Counted from the stretch's first letter, positions 10,748-21,113 are shown. The stretch is 64,000 nt of DNA from Craspedostauros australis (GCA_026770025.1 JAMXDE010000009.1:1649001-1713000); one strand, 5' to 3'. Made by a program: numbers and translations. The notes: generated by a model not told the origin, from the letters alone.

Positions 10748-11289
10748 TCGTTGTGTTTCCTACTGATCGACAGTTTGGGGGTTACGCGTACAGACGGATG
10801 CTCTGCCATGTACATAGCACCAGAATGAATTGACGATCTTGTGGTTCCGTTCCCGTTCCCGTTCCTGTCTCACCAAAAGACGCGCCGAATTGGTTGCATC
10901 TGGCAGGCGTGCTTCATGACCGTCGCAACGAAACGTCAGGAGAGCGAGACGAAATGATTGGACCGAGAATCAAATGATGATGTTTGATAGTGTCAACGAC
11001 GAAATCAAGTGAACAATCATCTCATTTTGAATGTGAACCTGCATCATACACATATCACGCATGTAGACATTATGTAGACAAGTTCTTTTGAGGACGAACT
11101 CTATTGTAGGATGTGACGCAAGCCAATATGTAAACTGAACACCCTTGCTTCAAAGTGATGATGAGCAGGAGGGTTCCACCATTTCCCTCCCCCAGCTTCC
11201 TCACTACCACCCAGAAGACTACAGTCACTTCAATGCTTCATCAATGCTCTACTTCTGAGGTTTGAAATGATGGTGTCAGGGGAATTGTC

Positions 11290-12075
11290 TCAGGGTGCAA
11301 TCCGCCTATAGTTCCATTTCCAGTTCACAAGCACTGCCGTGGCTGGTGATGCATTGCCTCCAAGGCCTTGGTGCATGGCTTGGACCCACAGAATGAACTG
11401 GGCGGTCTGCTCAGTGTACGGATGATGCTCCCAAAGTGAGTGCAGGACTGCAGGGATGGTGGTTGGCAGGCATGTTTGGAGCATCTGAAAATATTGGAGC
11501 AGCACGGACGTTGTGTCATCGGAAGTCTGGGACGCCTTGATCTTGGTCTGGTCCTGCCATTGCATCAGTGTCGTGTGCCACATGAGGTTGGTGACACTGT
11601 CCTGCCAATTGTGAAGTAGTCAAGGGCGCGCCTCCGATTGTGAGGTGCTTGCGCACTCCACTGCATTGCCCATCCGCCCTAAATCATGGCCACCCAGCCT
11701 ACTTTGCTTTGCTGCAGCTGTATGGATTTAGTGGGGGAGTCGCGAACGCCGGAGAGACGATGGTGTCAACATGGCTTGGATCCAACACCTGATGTTGAAC
11801 AGTGTGGACAGGACTATCCACAAATGTCCAACACAACCATCAACCATGTTGTTGATCACAGCATCACTCTCCATCATCATCTCAGTCTGACGATGCATTG
11901 AACTGGAACGCCTGCCATGTATGTCCATGACACAGTTACTTCTACAGAAGGTCAAAACCTCAGAATCCTGGATGGAACCCATCACTCTCCAATCTTCGCG
12001 ACAATGGAAAGCTGGAATGCAACTGCTGGCTGATGGAGTGCCAATGAAGTACACAAACAAAGCATCACTGCACAT
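11290..12075 (-). other. Decayed retroelement-like coding remnant, copy 2
   Basis: This is the counterpart of 4084-4881, with the same two frames and the same order. The gap between them is a few bases shorter because copy 2 lacks a GTACCATGGGAG-type segment. No domain is assigned with confidence. Confidence 0.3.
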
Positions 12076-13330
12076 ACAAAAAATATATGTAAAATGTGCA
12101 TGGGTGCTCCTCCAACCAAAGCAAGCTCATGTGTGGTACAAAGTAGCTATTCTGCATCCATTGTGATGAGTGCATGGTGTGAGAGCCTGTACAAAGCAGA
12201 GAACACAAGAATTTTGATTTTGGTGTGAGGTGGAGTAAAAGCGTGAAGTCTCTGTCCACACAGATGGACAATATCCAGACTGTGACACCCGCTACAATTG
12301 ATGGACTGGGACGACCAAACGATCCGAAAGTATGTAACTACTCTAATCAGTTGCAGCTGCCGCTTGCTTCATGTTGCTGGCCACACAGGGACATCACTCT
12401 GGAGACGTGGTCCCAGTGCCTCGTGAAGAGGGGCGGAGAGGTCTGCTTGGTAGACATGTCGGCAGCGATCAAAGCAGACAAGTTTCTGCGAACGCAATGT
12501 GGTCGTTTTCCACCCACTGTTGAACAGCAAAATGTAGAATGGCGCCGTGGCGTGTGCAACGCGAGGGCTGCCGTGCGTTGGCCATCATGAGCGCAATTCA
12601 GTTGTTCTCGTACAGCACTGCACCACACTGCTGAAGTACACCAAGCTTGCCAAGGACGCAACAATTGCATAATGCCATGCGACCAGCATCGGAAGCACAG
12701 AGAAGTTCATCCTCTGTGCTGGACATGGCGACCATGATCTGCACTCTTGGTTTCCATGCAACAGCAGCAGCAGCGAGATGGAAAACAATGGACAACACTG
12801 ACTGTTGTTGCTGAGTGTCCATGGCCCAATCACTGTCAGCATACCTTTAGAGGACATTGGGTTGTTCTGCTGGATGGCCAAATACATCATCATGTGCTGG
12901 CATTTGCTTGGCTGGAACAGGCATAGGCGGTAGTGCAGGGACAGCGTTGGTGCAATGCAGCACGATGCCTTGAGCAGGAGTGCGGAAGAGATATCGAGAA
13001 ACCTGCTTGGCGACAGCAAAATGATCTATGGCCAGCCTCGCCAAGAATTGCAAGAGTTTCACGATGGGAAAAGCGATGGCTGGCCTACAGGTGATCATGG
13101 GACAGATGAGTTTGCCAATAGCCTCACAATAACATTCAATGTCTGCCTGTGCCTGCTTGAGACCACATGTATCCAACGCTTCAGAATCGTCCAGCTTGCG
13201 TATGTGCGCATTGCCATCATCCATTGGAGTGAGCCCACCATTCATCTTCTTCTGCTCATTCCATTTGAAAACCTTGTTGAGATGTGTACTATTGTGGATG
13301 AAGACATTTGTGGTGGTTTGGATCAGATCT

Positions 13331-13535
13331 TGAAAGAGCACTATCGAAAAATCACGAGGGGAGAGCAAAAGCAAAGTACCATGCCGGAATTCGAACCCAG
13401 AACCTCAGTGAAAATTACTGGTGCTCTGCCGTTGAGCTACAGGCGTTGCGATTGCTGATCCGAACACAAGTGAAATTTATAGATAGTGGGGGCTACAGGA
13501 GTAACGTAATTTGCACTATACGTATTTGTGCTGAT
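13331..13535 (-). mobile_element. 205-bp insertion carrying tRNA-like pol III boxes
   Basis: This segment is absent from copy 1, where GGATCAGATCCGCACC is continuous at about 6924-6939. It is flanked by AGATCT on the left (13325-13330) and AGATCT on the right (13536-13541), a target duplication of 5-6 bp. It starts TGAAAGAG and ends GCTGAT. It contains the tRNA-like stretch described separately. It could be a tRNA-derived SINE or another small non-autonomous element. The short duplication is more like integrase-mediated insertion than target-primed insertion. Confidence 0.65.
13379..13450 (-). other. tRNA-like sequence (A box and B box)
   Basis: On the minus strand the segment reads TAGCTCAACGGCAGAGC (D arm with A box) and, about 30 bases later, CTGGGTTCGAATTCCGG (T arm with B box). 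A weak CAGT/ACTG anticodon stem lies between them. The seven bases expected on each side for the acceptor stem do not pair, and no clean anticodon loop forms. It is therefore a tRNA-derived promoter rather than a working tRNA gene. Confidence 0.6.
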
Positions 13536-13749
13536 AGATCTGCACCAATGAAGTGTTGGAGAACGCTGAATCATTTCATGGGAATGGACAGGAACGAATC
13601 CAAGCTCATCGCAGATCGTGGAGCAAGCCGCTACATTGCTGCATGCAATGGCAAAGTCACCAACCTGACATGGAAAGAGCATGTTGTGTTCTTTGTAAGC
13701 ACCGCGGTATAGGCATAGAGCATGTGTGGTGGGCCTGAAACCCATGCAC

Positions 13750-14453
13750 TGATAATCAGCAATTCAATACAGGACAGGGCACCAAACACTGCACTTACTA
13801 CGCCGCCAGGGTGATCAAGCCGTCAGGTGGAGTCGGTGTGTTTGGTGATTGTTGTTGTTGCTAATAGTTGTATTCAATTGATGATTGAGTTTGGATTATG
13901 AGATGATGATCTCCTATTTCTAATGATGGTGCCTATTACACGGTTGCTAACGTGCTGCTCGATTACCTCGTGGTTTCTCTCGCAGTCTTTCCTAAAACAT
14001 TGCCCAAGATGGCATGTTGATTTACACGATATCCCGTGTTATTCTCGCCCTTGGGTCTTTCTTCCTCTCTCCTGGTCTTGCCTAATCTTGATATCTGTTT
14101 GATCATATATGGATTGATCCGTCTACGTCGACGAGGTGCATGCATCACCTCTGACGATGTTGTTCTGGATCCTAAATGTTGTTGCCACGTGCTCGATGAT
14201 GCCCTTGGCTTTGCTAGACAGGTCAGCATACCATGACTAAGATATAATCTCGATTCCGAGGATCACAATGACCGATCCTCTGACGTCATACGATGATGTC
14301 AGTGCCTACGTCAGGTTCGATGACTGTAGTGACTGAATCTCAATCGTGTATCAAGACTCACTCGACTATACTCTCAAATCGAGTCGAATCAAAAATAGTG
14401 AATCACATTTCAGTCATGGGAGATGGGTACCTAATTTCGATCTAGATGTTGAT
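13750..14453. mobile_element. 704-bp insertion in copy 2
   Basis: Module copy 1 reads ATGCGCTTCAGC without interruption at about 7134-7145. Copy 2 has ATGCAC (13744-13749), then a 704-bp segment starting TGATAATCAG and ending GATGTTGAT, then ATGCGC (14454-14459) and the resumed homology. This is an insertion with a 5-6 bp target duplication, one copy of which has since mutated. It has no coding domain. The left end begins TG but the right end is not CA, so LTR identity is unproven. Confidence 0.7.
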
Positions 14454-14855
14454 ATGCGCTGCAGCTGTGCATTGATGTGCACTGCCCACTGCCATAGTGC
14501 TCAGGAATGACCTTGAGGATTCTTGCTGATGAGAGTCATGCAGCTGCACGGAATGGGTGCGCGTCCCCACGACTGCCACCAGTCAGCAAAGGGGCTGTCA
14601 ACATGCATGTAGTACTTCTGTGCACCACAAGAAGCCTCAGCAAATGCATTGTAAATGTCAGCGCCATAGATAGTCTTGTTCTCCATGGTTGTGACAGCAA
14701 AGAACAGCCAGAAATCCGTAGCAGCCAGAGTAGCTGTGAATGTGTGCCCTGTGATTGTTGCCTTGCCTGTTGGAATGTACATATGTGTATGTGCATCGCT
14801 CACCCATTGTTCTTGTATGATCTATGCACAAGCAGTGCAAACATTTGTGTCATGA

Positions 14856-14927
14856 GTGATCTGTGATTGATCTGTGAGCGATCTGTGAGTGATCTGTGAT
14901 TGATCTGTGAATGATCTGTGGTTGATC
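14856..14927 (+). repeat. 12-bp minisatellite, copy 2
   Basis: About six units of the pattern TGATCTGTGATT stand in tandem with small variations. The homologous place in copy 1 (about 7533-7563) has only two to three units, so the array expanded or contracted after the duplication. Confidence 0.75.
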
Positions 14928-16041
14928 GAAATCACATCACAAAATCGGCACACACAAAAAATCAGAATTTTGGAAGGATATTTGTAAACACTCATTTCTG
15001 AGAGCATCAGGAATGCAGTTTGTTCATCAACTGACAGAAATGCATGACATCGAGCAAGGATCGATGTATTTCACAACTTAACCTCAAATGACGATATCCT
15101 CGCCATACCACTGCATCATCAATGGAATATGGAATCTGAAGGATCATGGAAGACGACAGCTGACATCAACAGGATGTCATCATGTCACCACATTAACACC
15201 TGTCTCCACATCAGATCAAGAAGGCGAAGATTCAATGACCAAGTGACATCAAGATTGTGGATATGCAAGGAGGAGTTCAGATGAGACATTGGCGAATACT
15301 CACAGAGTAGTGCACCAGTAGACGATGAAATGATGGAGTATGTATCAAATACAGAGAATGTATCTATCACTGATTATCACACAGTACCAACACACAAGAG
15401 AGAAAGAGCGAGAGAATACAAGAAATAGCAAGAGAGCATCTCACATGCCAACTCATAGTTGGACGATAGTTGAGAGACACCAAGAGTATTGGGAGACTCC
15501 AAGAGGCATCGGAACAATGCAAAGAAATAGCAAGAAAAATAGTATCAACCACCACCACCACCACCACCACCACCGTCAACAGTCGCAAGAGTATCCGTGA
15601 GCAGAACTTGCCAATATGCCACATTGCCCAGGGTCCACACCTCATGTTCGCTGCTATCCATGAGATATGAATGCCACAGTCTGGATTGCCACTACAGAAT
15701 GCAACGAGCACAATGTCCAGGGGCGATGTCGAAAACATGTAGCTGCTCTTGGTTGTTCATGCTGTTCCAGGTGATGTCAGCAGGTGGATGGTTGCCAGAT
15801 GACAACATGTCGATGTCAAACGCCGTATTGTTGGGATGGTTTGATATTTTGAGCATCATGACATGCCATGTGGACACACTGACGGCGACCCACTGCAGCC
15901 AATGCCACAGGGTGCATGCTGGCACTCTCGTGCAGCGTCAGCGGAAGCAAAATGACATCATTCATGTGGCCGATTGGCTTCTTGAGGTCCAACAGTGGCT
16001 GTGGATCAGGCGTTATCACAGTATCTGCTGCAAGCCTGCCT

Positions 16042-16963
16042 GCAGCAAATACATTGCAAATGCATTGGACAAGTTGGAACGACAACAGGGATCAATACAC
16101 AACCAACATGGTCTCACGCAGAACAAGAATCATCTGGAAACGGATGACTCCAAACTACTAACACCTGACTAACAACACCAGTTCCAGCAGCTCATCGGGA
16201 TGATGAACCGAGTTGTTCAACTTGGACGTTTTGATTTTGCATTTGCAACTTCTTCACTTTCACGTTTCGCTGCATCATCTCGCAAAGGACGCCTTGAGAG
16301 AGCCATCAAAGTATGGGGATATCTGGAGCACAAGTCCACATTGCAAACACAGATTGGCTCTTGCCCGATGATATTTGACAACTTCAATGCAACACCATCC
16401 AATCCAGAAATGGCCTCGCAGATGAAGGAGGAATACCGGAAGCATCAGAGGAAATCAACAACAGATTGCCAAAGCTGATCTACCTACAACTGCTAATGTA
16501 TGCATTCGTCAATGGCGATCATGCACACAATTGAGTCACATGAAGATCCAATGCTGGCATCATTCTATGCCTTGGAAGAACACCAGTATACTTCTCAAGC
16601 AAGAGGCAATCATCAGCGGCAACTTCAACATATGGCGCCGAATTCAATGTCATGGGATCCGTGGCAGAAGAGATCATTGTGCTACAATGTGCACTCCAAT
16701 TGCTGAGGGTGCAAGTCAAGTGGCCAGTAATCGCATCATGTGACAACAATGCTGCGATCTCGAACACGACGATCACAGAGAGCCTGCTACAAAAGAAGCA
16801 TGCAGCGATATCATTTCGCAAAGTCCGCGAATCTGTGTGAGCCGGTATGCAAGTGCCAGTATATGATCCACCAGCACAAAACTTTGCGGATATGCTCACA
16901 AAAGCACTGGCGAGACAAGCACTTGCCACTTTCGTCACTGCTCTGTTCTGTCGAAATGTGTGA
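16042..16963 (+). pseudogene. Copia-like pol C-terminus, copy 2
   Basis: This is the plus-strand counterpart of 8670-9592, with the same end-of-RT and RNase H landmarks. It reads through SSLSRFAASSRKGRLERA, where copy 1 has a stop. It has its own frameshift near 16432, where the frame leaves the conserved EEYPEAS reading. The last 460 bases are essentially identical to copy 1. Confidence 0.75.
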
Positions 16964-17719
16964 CATCAGTAATTCCCGATTGTACGGGACTGAACCAAAA
17001 TAGAGTACAGAAACAACAAATACCCCCCTACCGTTAACGTGGCAAGCGCATGATCGATCACTCCTGAGCGTTACAGGAGCACGTTACTTTTGGGACTACG
17101 GGGAATTTCGACACTGTTCGACGGGAGTCATCCTCAAGATGAAGGGGCATGCCAGCTTTCACTGTAAACTATACCACTTACAAATCGAATTGGTGTGCGC
17201 TTGGGCACTTTGTTTGGCTGGTTTTCTGCGTTGGCGACTTTGCTTGTTGTGCAAAACTCCTCTGTCGGCCACCATGATCACCCGACCGGACTGAAAAAAC
17301 ACCCGAAGCAAAAACGACTCTTTCGCACCGACAACAGTAAAAAGCGCAAAATATATGTCTGTCCGTCAACACGGCCACCAGCAATCGCGAAGGTTCAGGC
17401 AGCGACGGCTCGGATGTGTGATAACAACAACCAGTACTAAATCTACGGGCGATGGTGATGGTTCTCGCCAAAACGAGCATGCCCGCTTGCACAACACAAC
17501 TCCGCGACGTGCCGGACGAGAACAACGAAAACATGGCCCAAATTGGGTGGAAATGTTGGGTGGACCCTCAACACGAAGTCTTGCTGCAACCCGTTTTTGT
17601 TGAACCGGCATTGACGGAAGATTGACGGTTCTCGTCAAAAAGTCGGACCGACGGAGCATTGCTACAACACGGCGCACTGCGAGAGCCTCGGAAGGACGGA
17701 CCAACTGGCTAAAAAATGT
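16964..17719. other. Non-coding 3' part of module copy 2
   Basis: This is the counterpart of 9593-10348, differing at about half a dozen positions near 17514-17590 and 17710. No coding sequence is seen. Confidence 0.5.
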
Positions 17720-17758
17720 CTCCCCCCGCGACTCGTTGGTTTGTGACTGAATGGGCTC
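17720..17758 (-). repeat. Right 39-bp terminal inverted repeat
   Basis: This is the exact reverse complement of 2729-2767. It is followed by ATAA (17759-17762) and then unique sequence TATGTTGTATGG. Confidence 0.85.
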
Positions 17759-17762
17759 ATAA

Positions 17763-18703
17763 TATGTTGTATGGATCGTAGTCTACGTATTTGCTTGGTT
17801 AGTCGAAATAGTCGATTATCGCTGTCCTTTCACGATGTCCGGTTGTGGATGTGCTTGTCCGGGAAAGTATCCCGTTTCTTTTCTCGTGCGGTCTTTGTTT
17901 TCGCTTTGCAAACGGGTCACAATTGTACCTGCGGTTATCAAGGTCAACCACAATTATCGTATTCGCACCGAACTGCGTCTGCCCAGGGGACACTAAATCG
18001 CACCCGACAGGTGTGGTGGACGCTGATTGGTGTGCAGTTGTTGTGGCAATCGTGTTTCCATGTTCTCTCAGGTAGTTTTCAGAGATACTTTTCTGTTTCG
18101 CGACAAGAAGGTCAAAACACTTCTCGGCTGCGTCGCGCCGCCACTTCTCCCGCCGTTTGAATTCCTCACACGACCGAATCTGTCGCGTCTATCACGCCTC
18201 CGGCTCTGTCTCGAGGCTTGTCCACAGCTCTCTCTCTCTCTCTGTGTTGGTGACTGTGACGCTTGTTGGAGTGGACCACCCAAACCGCAGTTCCGTGAAC
18301 CATTGAGCACATCGCACACTTGGAGGAGGGGTGCGCGAGCACCTCCGCCACTCACCACCTCATCGTGAGGATTTCGCGTAGTACACAACCCATCACCTCT
18401 GCACGCAACGAAAGCAGCACAAGAAACTGAAGGAGACACATCCACACACAAAGATCTTGACTGTTTGCGCCCTTTTCTCTTTCGTGTGGACTGTTGCTCC
18501 TCATTTCGAAACCTTGGCCCATAAAAACCAACACCCCCACAACTTCACAAGCGAACAAAAGGAATCAAAGTGGAACAAGCCAACTCACAAAGTCAACACC
18601 AAACCAGACGCACCAACCCATCAACGCATCCGTCAATTCACAAGTGCAGCTCCACTTCCCAAAACACAACACACAACCACGCGACGCATCCAACGCACCC
18701 AAA
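17763..18703. other. Promoter/leader region of the GH19 gene
   Basis: This is unique sequence with a CTCTCTCTCTCTC tract at about 18230-18243 and an A/C-rich leader (18530-18700) that contains no stop in the downstream frame from 18494. No separate gene is supported. Confidence 0.5.
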
Positions 18704-19660
18704 ATGAATCTCTCCTTCGCGACCATGGCGGCGACCATGCTCTGGTTCGCATCAGCCGCGTCCACAGCCACGGCAGCAAACCTCAACGATTCTGCAGTGG
18801 TGCTGACGGTCGCCGACGTGCAAACTGGGGTGGATGCATGGAACGACATGCAAATGGGCAACGTCCAAGTCACCTCGGATATCGTCAATATGATCAATCA
18901 GTACACCGCCAGCAAGTTCACGCTGTACGAACAGCTGGCGTTCGTGGCGCACGCCATTTGGGAATCGGGGGCGTTCCTGCAGACGGAGGAACAGGCCGCC
19001 GTGACGGGATCGCAGAGCGCCAGGGATAATTATCAGGATTGCGACTGGAACGTCGAAGGCATCCAGCCGCCGAACAACGGGAAGTTCTACTACGGCCGCG
19101 GATACCTGCAGCTGTCGTGGTGTGCCAACTACCGAGCCTACGGCAAGGACAGAGCCGCAGAGCAGGTGGTCGACGACGAGGACAAATTTTTCAACGAACC
19201 GGAGCTCGTCGCGACGACGTACGCCATGGACTCCGCCGAATGGTTCTTCAGCACCAACGTGAAGGAATCCAACGGGAAATTTGGATCGACGACGAACGAC
19301 GTCAACGGCAATGTGGAATGTAGCAACACGAGCCAGACCATTTCCAACGCCGACGACAGCACACCGTGCAAGCGATATGCCATCTTCGATGCCATGGCAG
19401 CGCGCAAGCAATTGACGGGGTACACCTCGGAAGGATGCGGCTCGATACGGTGTCTGGAACCCAACGGACAAGCCCCAACACCGGACACTGGCAGTGACAA
19501 TACGGAGGCGCCCAACGCATCGCCGACATCCGGGGACACCACGACTGGTGCACCGACGAGCGAAGACAGCGATGATGGATCCGATGCTGCTGGTCGATTT
19601 TTGATGACATCTTCCATGGCGGTCGCCACAGTCGCAATCTCCGTGTTTGTTGGACTGTAG
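18704..19660 (+). CDS. GH19 chitinase-like secreted protein, probable GPI anchor
   Basis: The 318-residue protein has an N-terminal signal peptide (about residues 1-24, cleavage after TATA). It matches the glycoside hydrolase family 19 fold: AHAIWESGAF with Glu87 at the position of the catalytic acid, the diagnostic YYGRGYLQLSW (129-139), then NYRAYGKDRA and ELVATTYAMDSAEWFF. Family 19 enzymes cleave beta-1,4-GlcNAc links of chitin by inversion. After a Cys-containing region comes a Ser/Thr/Pro/Asp-rich linker (252-292), then a small-residue site and a hydrophobic C terminus (300-318) that resembles a GPI-anchor signal. The start at 18704 is chosen because it directly precedes the signal peptide; the same frame runs upstream to 18494 as an A/C-rich leader. 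The substrate in an alga is uncertain and could be cell-wall chitin or other organisms. Confidence 0.88.
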   Translation: MNLSFATMAATMLWFASAASTATAANLNDSAVVLTVADVQTGVDAWNDMQMGNVQVTSDIVNMINQYTASKFTLYEQLAFVAHAIWESGAFLQTEEQAAVTGSQSARDNYQDCDWNVEGIQPPNNGKFYYGRGYLQLSWCANYRAYGKDRAAEQVVDDEDKFFNEPELVATTYAMDSAEWFFSTNVKESNGKFGSTTNDVNGNVECSNTSQTISNADDSTPCKRYAIFDAMAARKQLTGYTSEGCGSIRCLEPNGQAPTPDTGSDNTEAPNASPTSGDTTTGAPTSEDSDDGSDAAGRFLMTSSMAVATVAISVFVGL

Positions 19661-20213
19661 GTGGGCATGGGATGCCCAGCATTTGGATGGAGGATCTTGC
19701 GAGACAAGCTCTGCTCTGCTCTGTCCCATCCTCAAGACGTTGCAGACACATCTCACTCTCTCTCTCTCTCGAGTATTACAATTGGAATACTCCACTGATC
19801 ACTCAACGCGAGTTCAATTAAATCAATTCCATAGCATAGAGTACACAACGATTAACCCTCAATCTTCCCGTGGCTCGGAGGGTGACAACCCATCTCTGAT
19901 CCATCGCGATGATAGCTCGTACCCTCTCTCTTCTTTTTGCGTGCGATGAAAGGGAGACATCTCCTGTGACGTCACTATCGGCCACCGTCTTTTTGTGAAG
20001 AACACATGATCACCAGAACAAAAAAGACGAATGAAAGTGCCAATTCCAATTCCAATTCCGATGATCGCATTTGGCACAATAGAGAAAGAGAGAGATTGAG
20101 CACACTTTTTCCATTCCAACGACAACATCCAACCTCCATCAAAAGGGTCTGCCATTGTCAACACAACTCCCACGTCGAAAGACTACTCATTCTATTCTTC
20201 TAAAGTCGGCATC
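19661..20213. other. Intergenic between GH19 and TauE-like genes
   Basis: This contains a CTCTCTCTCTCTC tract near 19754-19768, a short CAATTC repeat (20040-20060), and the leader of the next gene. No gene is seen. Confidence 0.5.
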
Positions 20214-21113
20214 ATGATCCCGCTGAAAGCACAGCAGCATCTGTACTCCGCAACCATCGGGTTCTTCGGTGGCGCCTCGATCGGATTGGTGGGATGGGGA
20301 GGATCTCAAATCGTCACGCCGGGCATGACCTACTACCCCATGTCGCTGTCGCAGATCTCGGCCACGGGCATCTCCCTCTCCAGCCTCTCCGTCTCCACCA
20401 TCACATCGGCCATCAAGTTCCTCCAGGAGGATTCCGTCGCCATCTACACTTCCATCGCAATCGCCATACCCTCCGTCGTCTCTGCGCGTTACGGCACGCG
20501 CATGGCGCAACGACTATCGAGCGATGCCTTGAGCCTCGTCTTCAATGGATTGAGCATCGTAATGATCCCCACGCACTTTTTCATTCAGCAGCGCGCGCAA
20601 CATCGCAAGCAGCATGCGTTGCAACAACAGTTATCGCCACAACCATCCATACTCGCGCGCAACAACACCGTCCCCACGGCCACATCGCCGATCTTTTCGG
20701 GACAGTACGATCCCGTGCCGCCGCATCTCGTGATGCAGCATGCCGCGTACGGCGCCGTCACGGGACTCGTCAGCGCCTTGATGGGCATCGGCGGGTTGCC
20801 CTTCACGATGTCGTACCTCACGGAATGCACGACGCTGGGCCATCACTTGGTGCAAGGCACGGCCATCTGCGCCGTCGTGCCATCCGTGCTCATGTCGACC
20901 TTCACGCGACGTGCCGCGATTCCGTGGCATTCCGTCGGCGTCGTGACGGCCGGCGCCATGTTGGGCAGCTACGCCGGGGCGCAAATTGCGCTGTCGTCGT
21001 CGGAAGATCAGCTGCGAGAAATGTACATGGCCAGCCTCGTGCTGTTTGGATCGCGGTCGGTGTATGGGTCGGTACGCAATATTCGAAGTCTAATGGTCGC
21101 AAGGAAACGATAG
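20214..21113 (+). CDS. TauE/SafE-family membrane transporter
   Basis: The 299-residue multi-pass protein opens with the Gly-rich segment GFFGGASIGLVGWGGSQIVTP, typical of the first repeat of the TauE/SafE (sulfite exporter-like) family, followed by the ISATGISLSS helix. A second, related half begins at about residue 178 with AAYGAVTGLVSALMGIGGLP and continues with HHLVQGTAICAVVPS. This gives the usual two-fold internal repeat. A Gln/His-rich loop (about 118-160) joins the halves. Characterised relatives move sulfite, sulfonates or other organic anions across membranes. The substrate and membrane here are unknown. No targeting peptide is evident, and the ATG at 20214 immediately precedes the first membrane segment. 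Confidence 0.83.
   Translation: MIPLKAQQHLYSATIGFFGGASIGLVGWGGSQIVTPGMTYYPMSLSQISATGISLSSLSVSTITSAIKFLQEDSVAIYTSIAIAIPSVVSARYGTRMAQRLSSDALSLVFNGLSIVMIPTHFFIQQRAQHRKQHALQQQLSPQPSILARNNTVPTATSPIFSGQYDPVPPHLVMQHAAYGAVTGLVSALMGIGGLPFTMSYLTECTTLGHHLVQGTAICAVVPSVLMSTFTRRAAIPWHSVGVVTAGAMLGSYAGAQIALSSSEDQLREMYMASLVLFGSRSVYGSVRNIRSLMVARKR

Larger units (their letters stand above)
12347..14803 (-). pseudogene. Copia-like RT/RNase H remnant, copy 2, with insertions
   Basis: This is the minus-strand counterpart of 5949-7484. It carries DIYNAF near 14660, CQVGDFAIAC near 13660 (the first catalytic Asp is now Gly), TCRPAIAFPIV near 13090, MSSTEDELLCA near 12725 (Glu-Ala changed to Glu-Asp) and AADMSTKQT near 12460. 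Two younger insertions interrupt it (13331-13535 and 13750-14453). It is non-functional. Confidence 0.7.
10392..17758 (+). repeat. Large tandem module, copy 2
   Basis: This is the second copy of the 7.4-kb unit, in direct orientation to copy 1. It lacks the 790-bp insertion of copy 1, and carries its own insertions at 13331-13535 and 13750-14453. The left part differs from copy 1 by several percent with indels. The last 1.26 kb (from about 16500) is nearly identical. Confidence 0.85.
2725..17762. mobile_element. Composite repeat block with 39-bp terminal inverted repeats
   Basis: The block begins with ATAA (2725-2728) followed by GAGCCCATTCAGTCACAAAC and 19 further bases ending in CGGGGGGAG. 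It ends with the exact reverse complement of those 39 bases (17720-17758), followed by ATAA (17759-17762). This looks like a terminal-inverted-repeat element with a 4-bp target duplication, but no transposase is recognisable. Inside are two tandem copies of a 135-bp module (2729-2863, 2868-3002) and two tandem copies of a 7.4-kb module (3007-10387, 10392-17758). Every module boundary carries ATAA. Most of the interior is decayed Copia-like retrotransposon sequence in both orientations. An alternative is a nest of LTR elements whose ends happen to be inverted. The boundaries are seen directly; the element class is inferred. Confidence 0.6.

Noticed and set aside
13379-13450. A functional tRNA gene
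   Set aside because: A and B boxes are present, but the acceptor stem does not pair and the anticodon arm is poor; treated as tRNA-derived.
14856-14927. CRISPR-like short repeat array
   Set aside because: 12-bp units without spacers in a eukaryotic genome; it is a minisatellite.
18752-19795. 347-codon minus-strand open frame over the GH19 gene
   Set aside because: Antisense shadow of a conserved gene, His/Arg/Val-rich with no domain.
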